A stretch of DNA of 64,000 nt from Sphingorhabdus sp. M41. GTDB taxonomy: Bacteria; Pseudomonadota; Alphaproteobacteria; Sphingomonadales; Sphingomonadaceae. Below are positions 27,648 to 37,096 of this stretch, piece after piece; within the stretch, counting starts at the first letter, position 1, and each line of letters opens with the position of its first letter. Below the pieces are notes generated by a model, which was given only the letters and a program-made list of their open reading frames with translations, was not told the DNA's origin and made no database searches. Position numbers and translations under genes: made by a program. The DNA lies in NCBI RefSeq assembly GCF_001586275.1, contig NZ_CP014545.1:1762501-1826500 (forward strand), written 5' to 3'.

Positions 27648-28642
27648 AATCCACATATCTAGCAGCCGTATGCACGGACCTCACCGGCCCCTCGTCGATC
27701 CGGATTCTGGAAAAGCAAGCCAGACCATTGTCGCCGGGCGAGGTCCGGATCAAGGTTCGGGCAGCGGGCCTCAACTTTCCCGACCTCTTGATGACGCAGG
27801 GCAAATATCAATTTCGTCCCGATCCGCCCTTTGTCCCGGGACTGGAGGCGGCGGGAGAGGTGATCGAGGTTGCATCAAATGTCGAAAGCATAAAAGCCGG
27901 TGATAGGGTCATGGCCGGCGGAAAAGGCGGCGCGTTGGCGGAGCAATGGATCGTCAGCGAAACTTCTGTTTCTCCCCTGCCCCCAAGTCTGTCCTTCAGC
28001 GAAGGTGCCTGCTGGCAAACGGGTGCATCGACCGCCTGGCACGCATTGGTCGAGCGCGGTCATCTGCAGCCCGGGGAGAGCGTTCTCATTCTGGGTGCAA
28101 GCGGCGGAGTCGGTATGGCCGCTGTCAAAATGGCCAAGCATATCGGAGCCATCGTGATCGGCACCGGGTCCAGCAAGGAAAAGCGGAATGCGATCAAGGA
28201 GGCCGGCGCGGATCACGTGCTCGATCCTGCGAGCTCGGAGTTGGCCGCAGAGATCAAAGCTTTGACTGACGGCAAAGGAGTGGATGTGGTTTTTGATCCG
28301 GTTGGCGGCGATCTCGCGCTGACCGCAACGCGCGCGATCTCATGGAACGGACGATATCTCATCGTCGGCTTTGCGAGTGGTACCATTCCATCCTTCCCAG
28401 CCAATCACGTCATGATCAAAACCTACAGCCTGATAGGCGTTCGTGCCGGAGAAAGCCCTCGCCGAGATCCCGGACAGGCGACAAGACAAAGCAACGCGCT
28501 GCGGGATTTGGCCGCACTGGGTGTGATGCGACCCCATATCTCTCATTCCTTTCCGTTAGCGGAAAGCGCTAATGCCCTTTCAGTGCTCGAACAACGCCAA
28601 GCAATTGGACGAGTGGTCGTAGAGTTGCACACAAGTTCTTGA
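27644..28642 (+). CDS. NADPH:quinone oxidoreductase family protein (zinc-free MDR)
   Basis: A 332-residue medium-chain dehydrogenase/reductase of the QOR type. The NADPH-binding motif is ILGASGGVGMAAVKMAKHIG (about 146-165). There is no zinc-ligand pattern, as expected for quinone reductases and some acryloyl-CoA-type reductases. The N-terminal GEVRIKVRAAGLNFPDLLMTQGKY is characteristic. The start overlaps the serine hydrolase stop, so both belong to one transcript, perhaps with rarA and the glycosyltransferase. Confidence 0.86.
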   Translation: MKSTYLAAVCTDLTGPSSIRILEKQARPLSPGEVRIKVRAAGLNFPDLLMTQGKYQFRPDPPFVPGLEAAGEVIEVASNVESIKAGDRVMAGGKGGALAEQWIVSETSVSPLPPSLSFSEGACWQTGASTAWHALVERGHLQPGESVLILGASGGVGMAAVKMAKHIGAIVIGTGSSKEKRNAIKEAGADHVLDPASSELAAEIKALTDGKGVDVVFDPVGGDLALTATRAISWNGRYLIVGFASGTIPSFPANHVMIKTYSLIGVRAGESPRRDPGQATRQSNALRDLAALGVMRPHISHSFPLAESANALSVLEQRQAIGRVVVELHTSS

Positions 28643-28757
28643 TCTTTACGAGTTTTTACGATGCCACTTTTCAGCCTGTCGATTGATTCCTGTGCTTTTA
28701 CCGGCACATGTGCTACTAAGGTTTCAGACGTAACAATAACCAATTAGGGGATGCTAT

Positions 28758-30005
28758 ATGGATGGGATGCGAATAGGTAATTATGCTCTGGATACGGAGT
28801 TGATGATGGTATGGGGCGAAAAGCTCGGTCTGGCTCTGATAATTTTGCTCGGAACCTGGATTCTTGGGAAAGCTGCGAAATGGGCTTTCGCCAAACTTGT
28901 CGACAATGTGAAATTTCTGCAACGAGACACTTCCGCTGGCACCTCGGTCGGCGAGTCACTCGGCAAGATTGTTTCCTTGCTAATCTGGCTGTTCGGACTG
29001 CTTATCATCCTGCGCGTTCTCGGACTGGGTGGCGTAGACGCACCGATCCAGACCTTGCTCAACAGCATCATGGGCTTTGTTCCCAATCTACTGGGTGCAG
29101 CGATCATATTCTTCATCGGTATGGTCGTCGCACGGATCGTTCGCGACCTTGTCGTGACCGCTCTGCAAACGGTTGATTTCGACAAATGGGCCAATCGCGG
29201 CGGTATCGACGCAGTGACGGGCAATTCCACGATCAGCAAGACGATCGGAACAATTATCTATGTTCTGATTATCATACCGATCGCGATACTCGCGCTGGAA
29301 GCGTTGAATCTGGAATCGGTTTCTGGACCGGCTAGCGACATGCTGCGCATGATCCTTGAGGCAATTCCGAACATCATCGGCGCTGCGATCATCCTTGGCA
29401 TTGGCTATCTGATCAGCAAATTCGTCGTACAGATCATATCTGAAATCCTGCCCGGCCTGGGTGTTGATCAATCGGTCGCGGCTCTGGGGATTCTGCCTGC
29501 TAAAACGACATTGACGTCGGTTCTGGCGAGAATTGCTCAGGTAGCGATCATGCTCTTCTTCGCAATCGCGGCGATGCGCTTGCTCGGATTTGCAGAACTG
29601 ACATCAATCCTTGATCAGGTTCTCGAACTCGGCGGACGAGTCATCTTTGGTTCGATCGTGATCGCAGTAGGCTTCCTGATCGCCAATTTGCTGTCCAAGA
29701 TTGTCGGCGGCACGGATGAAGGCAGCATGGCTTCGACAATCGTTCGCTATGCGACGATCATATTGTTCACCTTCATGGGCCTGCAGTTCATGGGTGTTGG
29801 ACAGGAAATCGTGCAGACGGCCTTCACTGCATTGGTCATCGGCGGCGCAGCAGCGGCGGCACTGGCCTTTGGCTGGGGCGGACGTCATGTGGCTGGCAAG
29901 ATGTTGGAAGACGTCTACGCCAATCCACCAAAGCCAAAAGCACCGATTGCTCGCAAGCCAGCGACAGCCAAGCCTGCGGCTCGGAAACCAGCTGTCAAAA
30001 AATAG
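28758..30005 (+). CDS. Mechanosensitive-channel-like protein with TM-helix repeats
   Basis: A 415-residue inner-membrane protein. It holds about five repeated hydrophobic segments of the conserved TM-helix type, each with a PN-x-[LI]-GA-[AI]-I motif: FVPNLLGAAIIFFIGMVVAR near residue 105 and AIPNIIGAAIILGIGYLISK near 205 are the clearest. There is no large soluble MscS beta domain. The C terminus is basic, rich in Lys, Pro and Ala. It is annotated as a small-conductance channel relative, but gating has not been shown for this subtype. It is a single-gene unit, followed by a terminator. Confidence 0.8.
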   Translation: MDGMRIGNYALDTELMMVWGEKLGLALIILLGTWILGKAAKWAFAKLVDNVKFLQRDTSAGTSVGESLGKIVSLLIWLFGLLIILRVLGLGGVDAPIQTLLNSIMGFVPNLLGAAIIFFIGMVVARIVRDLVVTALQTVDFDKWANRGGIDAVTGNSTISKTIGTIIYVLIIIPIAILALEALNLESVSGPASDMLRMILEAIPNIIGAAIILGIGYLISKFVVQIISEILPGLGVDQSVAALGILPAKTTLTSVLARIAQVAIMLFFAIAAMRLLGFAELTSILDQVLELGGRVIFGSIVIAVGFLIANLLSKIVGGTDEGSMASTIVRYATIILFTFMGLQFMGVGQEIVQTAFTALVIGGAAAAALAFGWGGRHVAGKMLEDVYANPPKPKAPIARKPATAKPAARKPAVKK

Positions 30006-30029
30006 GCTCTGGCGACAAGATTAAAGAAC

Positions 30030-30060
30030 AAGGGCGGGTCCGATGGGCCTGCCCTTTTCT
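30030..30060 (+). terminator. Rho-independent terminator
   Basis: Stem AAGGGC-G-GGTCC / GGGCC-T-GCCCTT with a 3-nt loop, followed by TTTTCTTTT. It lies 25 nt after the channel-like gene. Confidence 0.82.
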
Positions 30061-30090
30061 TTTGCCCTCATGATCCGCTAGAGATGCCCG

Positions 30091-30963
30091 GTGCGAAGCT
30101 TCTCCCATTTTGCCTGCGTCGACTGGTCCGGTGCCAAGACCGAACGCCCGAATGGTATCGCGGTCGCTATCATCGGTCCGGACGGACCTCCTGCCCTATT
30201 ATCGCCCAATCCGCGCTGGTCGCGGGCAGATGTGCTCGACTGGCTGTTACGTCTGGCAGAATCACGTCAGGACATATTGATCGGCTTTGACCTATCGATG
30301 GCGCTCCCATTTGTCGACGAAGGCGCCTATTTTCCTGAATGGGGTGACAGTCCCGGCCATGCGAAAGCTCTATGGAAAGATGTCGATACCCTGTGCGGTG
30401 ACGACCCCCATTTGAATGTCACCAGCTTTCTGGCCCATCACCAGGCTAGCCGACATTTTCGCCATGGCGGAGGTCTGGTCGGTGACCTGTTCACGGGCGG
30501 AATCGGGCGCTTGCGCGAAGTCGAACGCTATCAACGCGCGACCGGACAGGCCAATAGCGCCAGCTGCTTCAATCTGGTTGGCGCCGCGCAGGTCGGAAAA
30601 TCCAGCCTGACCGGGATGCGACTGCTCAACCAACTGGATGGCGCGATACCGGTCTGGCCATTTGATCCCGTTCCCGATTCCGGCCCCGCCATCGTGGAAA
30701 TCTACACGACCGTAGCCGCTCTTGCGGCTGGTCAGCCAAAGGGACGCAGCAAGGTCCGCGATCGCGCAGGCCTCAAGCAGGCGCTGACACGGTTGAACAC
30801 GCCGATACCGACAAGACTTCCCCGCTATGACGACCACAGCACCGACGCGCTGATTACCGCCGCCTGGATGAAGCAGGTAGCGGCCGATGCCGCGCTCTGG
30901 ACCCCGCCTGCGTTGACAGATGAGATAGCGCAAAAAGAGGGCTGGACCTTTGGCGTGGTTTGA
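30091..30963 (+). CDS. Uncharacterised protein, possible RNase H-fold nuclease (DUF429-like)
   Basis: A 290-residue cytoplasmic protein that I cannot name. It opens with FACVDWSGAK (D11), followed by IGFDLSMALP (D67), VEIYTTVAA (E203) and DDHSTDALITAAW (D247, D248, D252). This order of acidic residues on strand-like segments resembles RuvC/RNase H-fold proteins such as the DUF429 group of predicted nucleases. The start is GTG at 30091 with a weak ribosome-binding site. It ends 30 nt before tRNA-Thr. The nuclease idea is an inference from pattern only. Confidence 0.68.
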   Translation: MRSFSHFACVDWSGAKTERPNGIAVAIIGPDGPPALLSPNPRWSRADVLDWLLRLAESRQDILIGFDLSMALPFVDEGAYFPEWGDSPGHAKALWKDVDTLCGDDPHLNVTSFLAHHQASRHFRHGGGLVGDLFTGGIGRLREVERYQRATGQANSASCFNLVGAAQVGKSSLTGMRLLNQLDGAIPVWPFDPVPDSGPAIVEIYTTVAALAAGQPKGRSKVRDRAGLKQALTRLNTPIPTRLPRYDDHSTDALITAAWMKQVAADAALWTPPALTDEIAQKEGWTFGVV

Positions 30964-30993
30964 CGCTAATAGCGCCCAGCAAATCCAGTGCAT

Positions 30994-31069
30994 GCCGAAT
31001 TAGCTCAGCTGGTAGAGCAACCGCCTTGTAAGCGGTAGGTCATCCGTTCGAGTCGGATATTCGGCACCA
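30994..31069 (+). tRNA. tRNA-Thr (anticodon TGT)
   Basis: A 76-nt cloverleaf with encoded CCA. The acceptor stem is GCCGAAT/ATTCGGC. The anticodon stem ACCGC/GCGGT encloses loop CTTGTAA, giving anticodon TGT, which reads ACA and other ACN codons. The T loop is TTCGAGT. TsaB in this window helps modify A37 of such ANN-decoding tRNAs. Confidence 0.96.
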
Positions 31070-31114
31070 TTTTTGCGGATAAAAGTCGATCCGGGGGATC
31101 GACGACCGCAAAAA
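31070..31114 (+). terminator. Long hairpin just after tRNA-Thr, probable terminator
   Basis: Outer arms TTTTTGCGG / CCGCAAAAA and inner arms GTCGATCC / GGATCGAC form a two-part stem directly after the tRNA. The T-run is on the 5' arm and A-run on the 3' arm, so it is not a textbook terminator in the tRNA direction. It may mark the transcript end for processing, or act on the opposite strand. The rest of the gap up to 31252 holds no gene that I can support. Confidence 0.5.
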
Positions 31115-31252
31115 TCCCGCAGCGCAAGCAAGGGCTTCTCTCGACCATCTTGATATTTCGACCGGCAAGCCAGCTAGCCACCGTTGGGAAGAGGGTCTGC
31201 CCGCGCTAGTTTTTGCAAAGGCGGACTTTATGCATTTTGCATATATGTGACC

Positions 31253-31284
31253 AAAAAAAGCCCCACCGGTTTCCCGGCAGGGCT
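31253..31284 (-). terminator. Terminator of the first TonB-dependent receptor gene
   Basis: Read on the minus strand, AGCCCTGCCGG-GAAA-CCGGTGGGGCT forms a stem with two G-U pairs, followed by at least six T residues. It lies 25 nt after the receptor stop. It is nearly the same as the terminator at 34431-34460. Confidence 0.9.
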
Positions 31285-31309
31285 TCCTTCATAACATGAT
31301 CGCTTCAGA

Positions 31310-34261
31310 TCAGAACTTGAAGCCGGCACCGATACCGTAGCGGCGCGGTTCAAGCGTGAAGACATTGGTGTACAGACCTGATGACTGGTCGGTCACATAA
31401 AGTCCGGTTTCCGAGTTGCTGTCGAAAATATTCTGGACAAAGCCCCGAACATACCATTTGTCATCCGTGCCGTTCAGCTGGATCTGGGCATTTGCCTGGG
31501 CATAGCCTTTGATCCGGTTGACATTCCCGTTGAAAATGCTGCCGAAACTCTCGCCGGTATAAGCAAGGTCGACACGCGGGACCAGGCTCATGCCATTGTC
31601 AAAGTTCGCCGTGTATTGCACGCCGGTCGAGAATTTCACTTTGGGCGCTTGTGGCAAGGAATTCCCTCGAATATTCTTGGGAACCCCGGCAGCGAAATAT
31701 TCGATGCCGCCGAATGCCGCAGGATTGATGCCAGCCCCTGCAAATGCGCCGGCAGCCGCGGCTTCCAACACACCACAAATACCAAATGCGCCGGTCGAGG
31801 CGATCCCGCCATTAGCCGGGAAGGCAGTGGTGGGCTGGAGATTGGCTCCACCCATAACTCCGGGCACCAAGCCAGCATTTATAACCGTATTTATCGTGTT
31901 GACGAACTGGTTGACGCCAGCTGCACTGCCGGTCGAGGAAGCCACCGCACAATTGGACGCGTTGGTAATATCCTTGATGATTACAGCATCGGAGCGTCCA
32001 CCACCAAAGTCGCGCGGATCGCTGTTGAACGTATCACCTTTGACCTTCGTATGCAGATAGCTGAAGCCCATGTTGATCATCCAGTCCGGATCAGGACGAA
32101 TGACTGCTTCGACTTCCGCACCGTAAATATCGGCATCGATATTTTCGTTCACCGCGGTTCGCGCAACAATCTTGCTGAGCTGCAGATCCTTATACTTATA
32201 GTAAAATGCAGTCAGGTTGAGTTGTAGCGCGCCATCGCCGAAGGTATTTTTCGATCCGATTTCAAAGGCATCGACCTGCTCAGGCCGGAATGATTCCGGA
32301 ACCGCGAAGATCGGCTGCAGTGGCGGGTTCAAACCACCTGATTTATAACCACGAGAATAAGATACATAGATCAGATTGTCGTCAGAGATCTTATAGTCAA
32401 GTACCGCGCGACCAGTGATCTCGTCGTTCTTAACTTGCCGATTCTGATAAATCTGGTTGCCGGCGGTACCCGGGTCAGCATCAAACGATCCAACATAGGG
32501 TGAATCAAATGCATTGGTTGTTTGACCATAAGGAACCAGGAAACTGGCCAGCGTTGAGCGCGCCTGAACATTTTTCTTGTCGTTATTATAACGCAAACCG
32601 CCGGTGAGCTTCAGTGTGTCGCTGATGTCAAAATAGACTTCGCCGAACAGGCCATAGGATTTGACGGTCAAGTCATCCGTATTGTTGCGGAAATACGGTG
32701 TGCCAAGGAATGCCGGAGGCAAGCCACCGCCAAGCGCCGTGAAGCTGCCGAGCAAACCTGCTACATAATCAATCGCAAACGCGTTCACATAATAGCTGTT
32801 CTCGGTCAGATGATAGTCAGCATAGATACCGCCGAGCAGAAAGTTGAACGGTCCATCCAGATCACTCGAGATAATCGCCTCTGCCGACCAACTGCTGTTC
32901 AACTGGTTGGAACGGTCATATTGCAGCGGTGTGGTCGCACAATTGCTGTTGCCACCAAATGCCCCGAGACCGATCGTGTCCGTATCCGACGTACATAATA
33001 CGCCATTCGGACCATTGGGGATGATCGCCGCAGCAATCGGTGCGAAATAGGCGGCCGGAAGACCCGGAACAAGACCAGCAGCGGCCGCTGCCAGAGTGTT
33101 CAACGCAGGCGCATAGCCGTCCCGGCGACCGATATTATTATTATAATCCTGCCGTGAATCGAGTTTCACCTTCTGATAGGTACCGGAAAGCTGTGCGCTA
33201 ATCGGTCCAAAATCATGTTCGATCTTGCCCTGAAAAGTAAGCTCGCTGGTGAAATATTCGGGCGTGAAAGCGGTGTTTACCGTCCGCGAATCTGCAGGAA
33301 TGGAAACACCATCATATTGGTCAGGACCGTAGAGGCTGCCCAGTGCAAATGCCGTCGGTATACCGCGAATGGCCAGAAACTCCCGCGATGACAGGGCGGC
33401 TGTGAATGTAGAGTTGGCGTTGAAGGGCTCCGCGTTGCGGGTGCTGTTCAGGCAACCCAGGATGCCGGTCGGGTCGCGTTGACAATATTGCTTCTGAATC
33501 CGCATACGATTGTCGTTTTCGCGGAAATAGGAGGCATATAGATCGATCGTGGTGTCGGGAGTCGGTTCGAAACGCAGCGAGCCACGCACCGAATATAGTT
33601 CGCGATCATCCAGATTGGGGCCGCCGTTGAGATTGGTTGTATAGCCATCCCGCTTCACATAAATGCCGGCTCCACGAAATGCCAGGGTATCGCCGAGCGG
33701 AACGTTGACCATGCCCTTGACTTTGATTGCATTGAAATTGCCATATTCTGCATCACCCGAAGCCTGAAACTCGCCCATTCTCGGTTTGGCAGTGACGACA
33801 TTGACAACGCCGGCGGTCGCATTGCGCCCGAACAATGTTCCTTGCGGCCCGCGCAGCACTTCGACCCGCTCAAGATCGAAAAACTCTGTTTCAAAAAGAC
33901 GCGTGGAGAACAGTGGCTGATCATTCAGGTGGATAGCCGTTGCCTGATCGCAGGATACGCCCACGCAAAGATCGCCAATCCCGCGAATGGTAAAACTGGA
34001 ACTGGTAAAGTTGGTTTTTGTAAATGTGATATTTGGCAGAGTTAACTGGAGATCGGAGCTATTCTCGATCTGCTGGGCTTCCAATGCCGCTCCGGAGAAG
34101 GCTGAAACCGCGATCGGAACATCCTGAGCACTTTGCGCCTGACGTTGCGCGGTAACGATGATGACATTATCGTCCAGGGCACCATCATCCCGATCCTGCG
34201 CTATGGCAGGCATGGACATTGTCGATATAGCTGTGGCGGCTAACAATAGCGATTTACGCAT
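31310..34261 (-). CDS. TonB-dependent outer membrane receptor (copy 1)
   Basis: A 983-residue outer-membrane importer powered by TonB/ExbBD. A 21-residue signal peptide ends in MPAIAQ. A TonB-box-like VIIVTAQR segment is followed by a plug domain with ERVEVLRGPQGTLFGRNATAG, then a 22-strand barrel ending in aromatic Phe (GAGFKF). The C-terminal third has a long Ala/Gly-rich loop (about residues 755-840) with cysteines, longer than in copy 2. A GGGAGAGAG site precedes the ATG. Substrate is unknown; no degradative enzymes or SusD partner flank it. It is the tandem partner of the 34486-37029 gene but clearly diverged. Confidence 0.93.
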   Translation of the reverse strand: MRKSLLLAATAISTMSMPAIAQDRDDGALDDNVIIVTAQRQAQSAQDVPIAVSAFSGAALEAQQIENSSDLQLTLPNITFTKTNFTSSSFTIRGIGDLCVGVSCDQATAIHLNDQPLFSTRLFETEFFDLERVEVLRGPQGTLFGRNATAGVVNVVTAKPRMGEFQASGDAEYGNFNAIKVKGMVNVPLGDTLAFRGAGIYVKRDGYTTNLNGGPNLDDRELYSVRGSLRFEPTPDTTIDLYASYFRENDNRMRIQKQYCQRDPTGILGCLNSTRNAEPFNANSTFTAALSSREFLAIRGIPTAFALGSLYGPDQYDGVSIPADSRTVNTAFTPEYFTSELTFQGKIEHDFGPISAQLSGTYQKVKLDSRQDYNNNIGRRDGYAPALNTLAAAAAGLVPGLPAAYFAPIAAAIIPNGPNGVLCTSDTDTIGLGAFGGNSNCATTPLQYDRSNQLNSSWSAEAIISSDLDGPFNFLLGGIYADYHLTENSYYVNAFAIDYVAGLLGSFTALGGGLPPAFLGTPYFRNNTDDLTVKSYGLFGEVYFDISDTLKLTGGLRYNNDKKNVQARSTLASFLVPYGQTTNAFDSPYVGSFDADPGTAGNQIYQNRQVKNDEITGRAVLDYKISDDNLIYVSYSRGYKSGGLNPPLQPIFAVPESFRPEQVDAFEIGSKNTFGDGALQLNLTAFYYKYKDLQLSKIVARTAVNENIDADIYGAEVEAVIRPDPDWMINMGFSYLHTKVKGDTFNSDPRDFGGGRSDAVIIKDITNASNCAVASSTGSAAGVNQFVNTINTVINAGLVPGVMGGANLQPTTAFPANGGIASTGAFGICGVLEAAAAGAFAGAGINPAAFGGIEYFAAGVPKNIRGNSLPQAPKVKFSTGVQYTANFDNGMSLVPRVDLAYTGESFGSIFNGNVNRIKGYAQANAQIQLNGTDDKWYVRGFVQNIFDSNSETGLYVTDQSSGLYTNVFTLEPRRYGIGAGFKF

Positions 34262-34370
34262 TTCTCTCTCCCAAATCCCATTTTTTCACGGAGAGTGATG
34301 CTTTTGCTCATCCCCCCGCTGGATCAATAGTCAACTAATCGCGCAATTAAGTCCAGACTGAAATATAAAA

Positions 34371-34386
34371 AATGCATCGCTGCATT
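34371..34386. promoter_or_regulatory. Palindrome upstream of TonB receptor 1
   Basis: AATGCA-TCGC-TGCATT is a perfect 6-bp-arm dyad about 110 nt before the receptor start and downstream of receptor 2's terminator region. A second TGCA dyad (TATGCATTTTGCATA) lies at 31229-31243 after the gene. It could be an operator, but no regulator gene adjoins it. Low certainty. Confidence 0.33.
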
Positions 34387-34430
34387 ACATTTTTGCACCA
34401 TCAACCAGCTATTTGATGCAAATTAGATAC

Positions 34431-34460
34431 AAAAAAGCCCTGCCAGTTTCCCGGCAGGGC
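34431..34460 (-). terminator. Terminator of the second TonB-dependent receptor gene
   Basis: Minus-strand stem GCCCTGCCGG-GAAA-CTGGCAGGGC followed by six T residues. It lies 26 nt after the receptor stop and almost matches the terminator at 31253-31284. Confidence 0.92.
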
Positions 34461-34485
34461 CAAATTTTGAAATTTTAGTACGAGT

Positions 34486-37029
34486 CTAGAATTTATAGCG
34501 TGCGGTCACACCATAAGTACGTGGCTGATTTGGATAGCCGGTGAAACTTCCATCCTGGCCAACGGCCGGGAATACGGTTGTCAGATATTCTGCACCGGTC
34601 AGATTACGACCCCAGATCGTAAACTTCATATTTTCGTCGTAGGTCAATGTCGCCGAAGCGTTCAGCGCATTGATTTCACGAGTGAAGTTGATCGCAGACG
34701 GGTCAGCTGGATCGTCGTCGATCAGATTGACCTTCGACTCATAGTGATAATCCGCACGGAAGTTCAGGCCGACCATGTCACCGACTTCAATATCATAATC
34801 CACACCCAGTGTCGTAGACAGGGCCGGAATGGTCGATGGGGTTGTTCCGGAAATATCGCCATAAACGCTGTTCGGGAAACTGTCATAGACCGGATCCAGA
34901 TAAACCACTGCAACGCTGAACGTCAGACCGTCGGTTGGTTTCACATTGCCGTCAAACTCGAAACCCTTTGTGGTCTGCTTGCCGGCATTTGCCAGTTCGA
35001 AACCGGTTCCGTTGAAGACATTCGACTGGAAGCCTTTGATCGACTGCGTAAAGAATGTCAGGTTGAAGGCTGCAACATCCCACTTGCCCTTGATACCGAC
35101 TTCATAAACCGTCGCATTTTCAGGAGCTGCAAAACGCGATCCGAAAGTCTGGTTTGGCTGCAACAATCCGGCGGCACCCAAGGCTGCAGCATCGCTTGCG
35201 GCAGGGCGAGTATCGCGTGACAGATTGATGGAACTTGCCTTGAAGCCCGTTGCATAGCTTGCATAAACATTGAGGCTTGGCGCTACTTCATAAGCCAGAC
35301 GGGCTGTATAGGTAAGCTTGTCATCCTTGGTACGGCCGTTTTCTACCGAGTTGGGCGAATTGACCATAGGCGGGAAGAATTGCAGATCAGTCAAGCCTGC
35401 CAGCGGGTTTGCGCTGGAACCATCTGGCAAGGTGATCGTCGGATTAGCCGCTAGAAACGCAGCGGTTGCTGCGTCGACGCCCGCACCCAGCAACAGTTGC
35501 TGGCGGAATGCCGTATATTGCGGCGCATCAAAATCGATCGCTGCAAAAGGCTCGGTCGCGAGGACATTGTTCGAAAATTTCTTGCGGTCATTGGTATAGT
35601 TCAAGCCACCGGTCAAAATCAGACCGTCGGTGATTTCAAAATCCACCGTACCAAAAATCGAGAATGCTTCGTCCTTGAAGGTATAAACTTCATCATAACC
35701 CGTGCCGTTAGCAAAGAAGCTGTTGGCGTAAACGGCCGGAGATGAGACCAGCCCTGCAGCAAAGTCACTCAGACCGAAGACAGTTTCCAAAGTATTGAAG
35801 TTCAGCGCTCCGCCCGTTGCTGCACCAATCAAAGCATCGCCGTAAGCACGGAAATCAGAGCCAAATTCGATATCATTGGCAATATCGATTTTCTCGTTGA
35901 AATAATAGCCGCCCAACAGGAAGTTGATTGGACCATCAAAGTCTGAAGCTACGCGGAATTCCTGCGTGAACGTCCGGATTTCCGTATCATTCGCATTCTT
36001 GCGAAGCAGGTCTGCAGCAGTGAAATCGGAATCTTGATCACTGAAGGAATCGACACCACGATAAGCGGTAATCGAAGTCAGGCTCAGCGCGCCCATATCA
36101 TAATCGACCTGTGCTGATCCGCCATAGTTTTTAATGCGGTTTGCAGAAGGCAGGTTGGTATAGACATTGTAGGAGAAGGGATTTTCTGCATCAAGACCGA
36201 TGCCGCCAGCCAAAGCATTGACGATAGCGCCCGTTGGTCCGTTGACGACATTGCCAGCAACGCAGCAATCTTCGTTGATATTGTCATAATCGGCAATCAG
36301 ACGGATCGACAGATCATTTGAAGGTTCGATCAGCAATTGCCCGCGAACACCATAACGGTTGCGTTCGTTGACGTCCGTACCGAGGTTGAGATCGTTGGCA
36401 TAGCCATCGCGCTTGTTATAATTGCCGGCAAGACTGAAGGCGATCGTATCGTTGATCGGTCCGGTAACATCAGCTTTTGCAATGATGGCGTTATAGTTGC
36501 CATAGCTCAGTTCAGCAGAACCGCCGAAATCGAATTGCGGCTTCTGGGTGACGATGCTGATCACACCAGCAGATGCGTTTTTGCCGAACAATGTGGACTG
36601 CGGTCCGCGCAGAACTTCGACGCGCTCAAGATTGGGAAGATCGCCAATCTGCGCAGCGGAACGTGACCGATAAACACCGTCGATAAATACGCCCACCGAT
36701 GGTTCAATACCGGCGTTATTGGCGCCGTTACCGAAGCCGCGAATGATGAAATTGGTATTAGCCGAGCTCTGCAGCTGGTTGACCCGCAACGTGGGAGCGA
36801 GCGTTTGCAGATCGTTCAAGTCACGAATCTGTGCTTTGGCAATATCTTCCGCGCCGGTGACAGTCACGGCTACCGGAATTTCCTGCAATGTTTGTTCGCG
36901 TTTGGTCGCGGTGACGATGATTACATTATCGTCAAAGGTTTCCTCGTCCTGGACATCCTGCGCATAAGCAGGGGACGCTGCGATAACGCCGCCAAGTGCA
37001 GTGGCGGCCAAAAATTTTGCGATTCTCAT
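34486..37029 (-). CDS. TonB-dependent outer membrane receptor (copy 2)
   Basis: An 847-residue outer-membrane receptor. The signal peptide ends in SPAYAQ (residue 23). The TonB-box-like VIIVTATKREQ, plug segment ERVEVLRGPQSTLFGKNASAGVISIVTQKP, and terminal ARYKF barrel strand are present. The start at 37029 has AGGAGA 5 nt upstream; the frame stays open further but runs into the tRNA-Leu gene, so those residues are rejected. It lies 225 nt upstream of copy 1 on the same strand, with a terminator in between, so the two have separate promoters. Substrate unknown. Confidence 0.94.
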   Translation of the reverse strand: MRIAKFLAATALGGVIAASPAYAQDVQDEETFDDNVIIVTATKREQTLQEIPVAVTVTGAEDIAKAQIRDLNDLQTLAPTLRVNQLQSSANTNFIIRGFGNGANNAGIEPSVGVFIDGVYRSRSAAQIGDLPNLERVEVLRGPQSTLFGKNASAGVISIVTQKPQFDFGGSAELSYGNYNAIIAKADVTGPINDTIAFSLAGNYNKRDGYANDLNLGTDVNERNRYGVRGQLLIEPSNDLSIRLIADYDNINEDCCVAGNVVNGPTGAIVNALAGGIGLDAENPFSYNVYTNLPSANRIKNYGGSAQVDYDMGALSLTSITAYRGVDSFSDQDSDFTAADLLRKNANDTEIRTFTQEFRVASDFDGPINFLLGGYYFNEKIDIANDIEFGSDFRAYGDALIGAATGGALNFNTLETVFGLSDFAAGLVSSPAVYANSFFANGTGYDEVYTFKDEAFSIFGTVDFEITDGLILTGGLNYTNDRKKFSNNVLATEPFAAIDFDAPQYTAFRQQLLLGAGVDAATAAFLAANPTITLPDGSSANPLAGLTDLQFFPPMVNSPNSVENGRTKDDKLTYTARLAYEVAPSLNVYASYATGFKASSINLSRDTRPAASDAAALGAAGLLQPNQTFGSRFAAPENATVYEVGIKGKWDVAAFNLTFFTQSIKGFQSNVFNGTGFELANAGKQTTKGFEFDGNVKPTDGLTFSVAVVYLDPVYDSFPNSVYGDISGTTPSTIPALSTTLGVDYDIEVGDMVGLNFRADYHYESKVNLIDDDPADPSAINFTREINALNASATLTYDENMKFTIWGRNLTGAEYLTTVFPAVGQDGSFTGYPNQPRTYGVTARYKF

Positions 37030-37070
37030 TAGTTTCTCCTGCGCCCCGACAATTACGTCGTAGGCCTGAA

Positions 37071-37096
37071 TTAAAAACGGAGCGACCGCTCCGTTT
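37071..37096 (-). terminator. Terminator or attenuator between tRNA-Leu and TonB receptor 2
   Basis: Minus-strand stem AAACGGAGCG / CGCTCCGTTT with a 2-nt loop and a T-run. It is downstream of tRNA-Leu and only 42 nt before the receptor ATG, so either it ends the tRNA transcript or sits in the receptor leader. A smaller GCCCC/GGGGC hairpin lies near 37142-37159. Confidence 0.75.
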
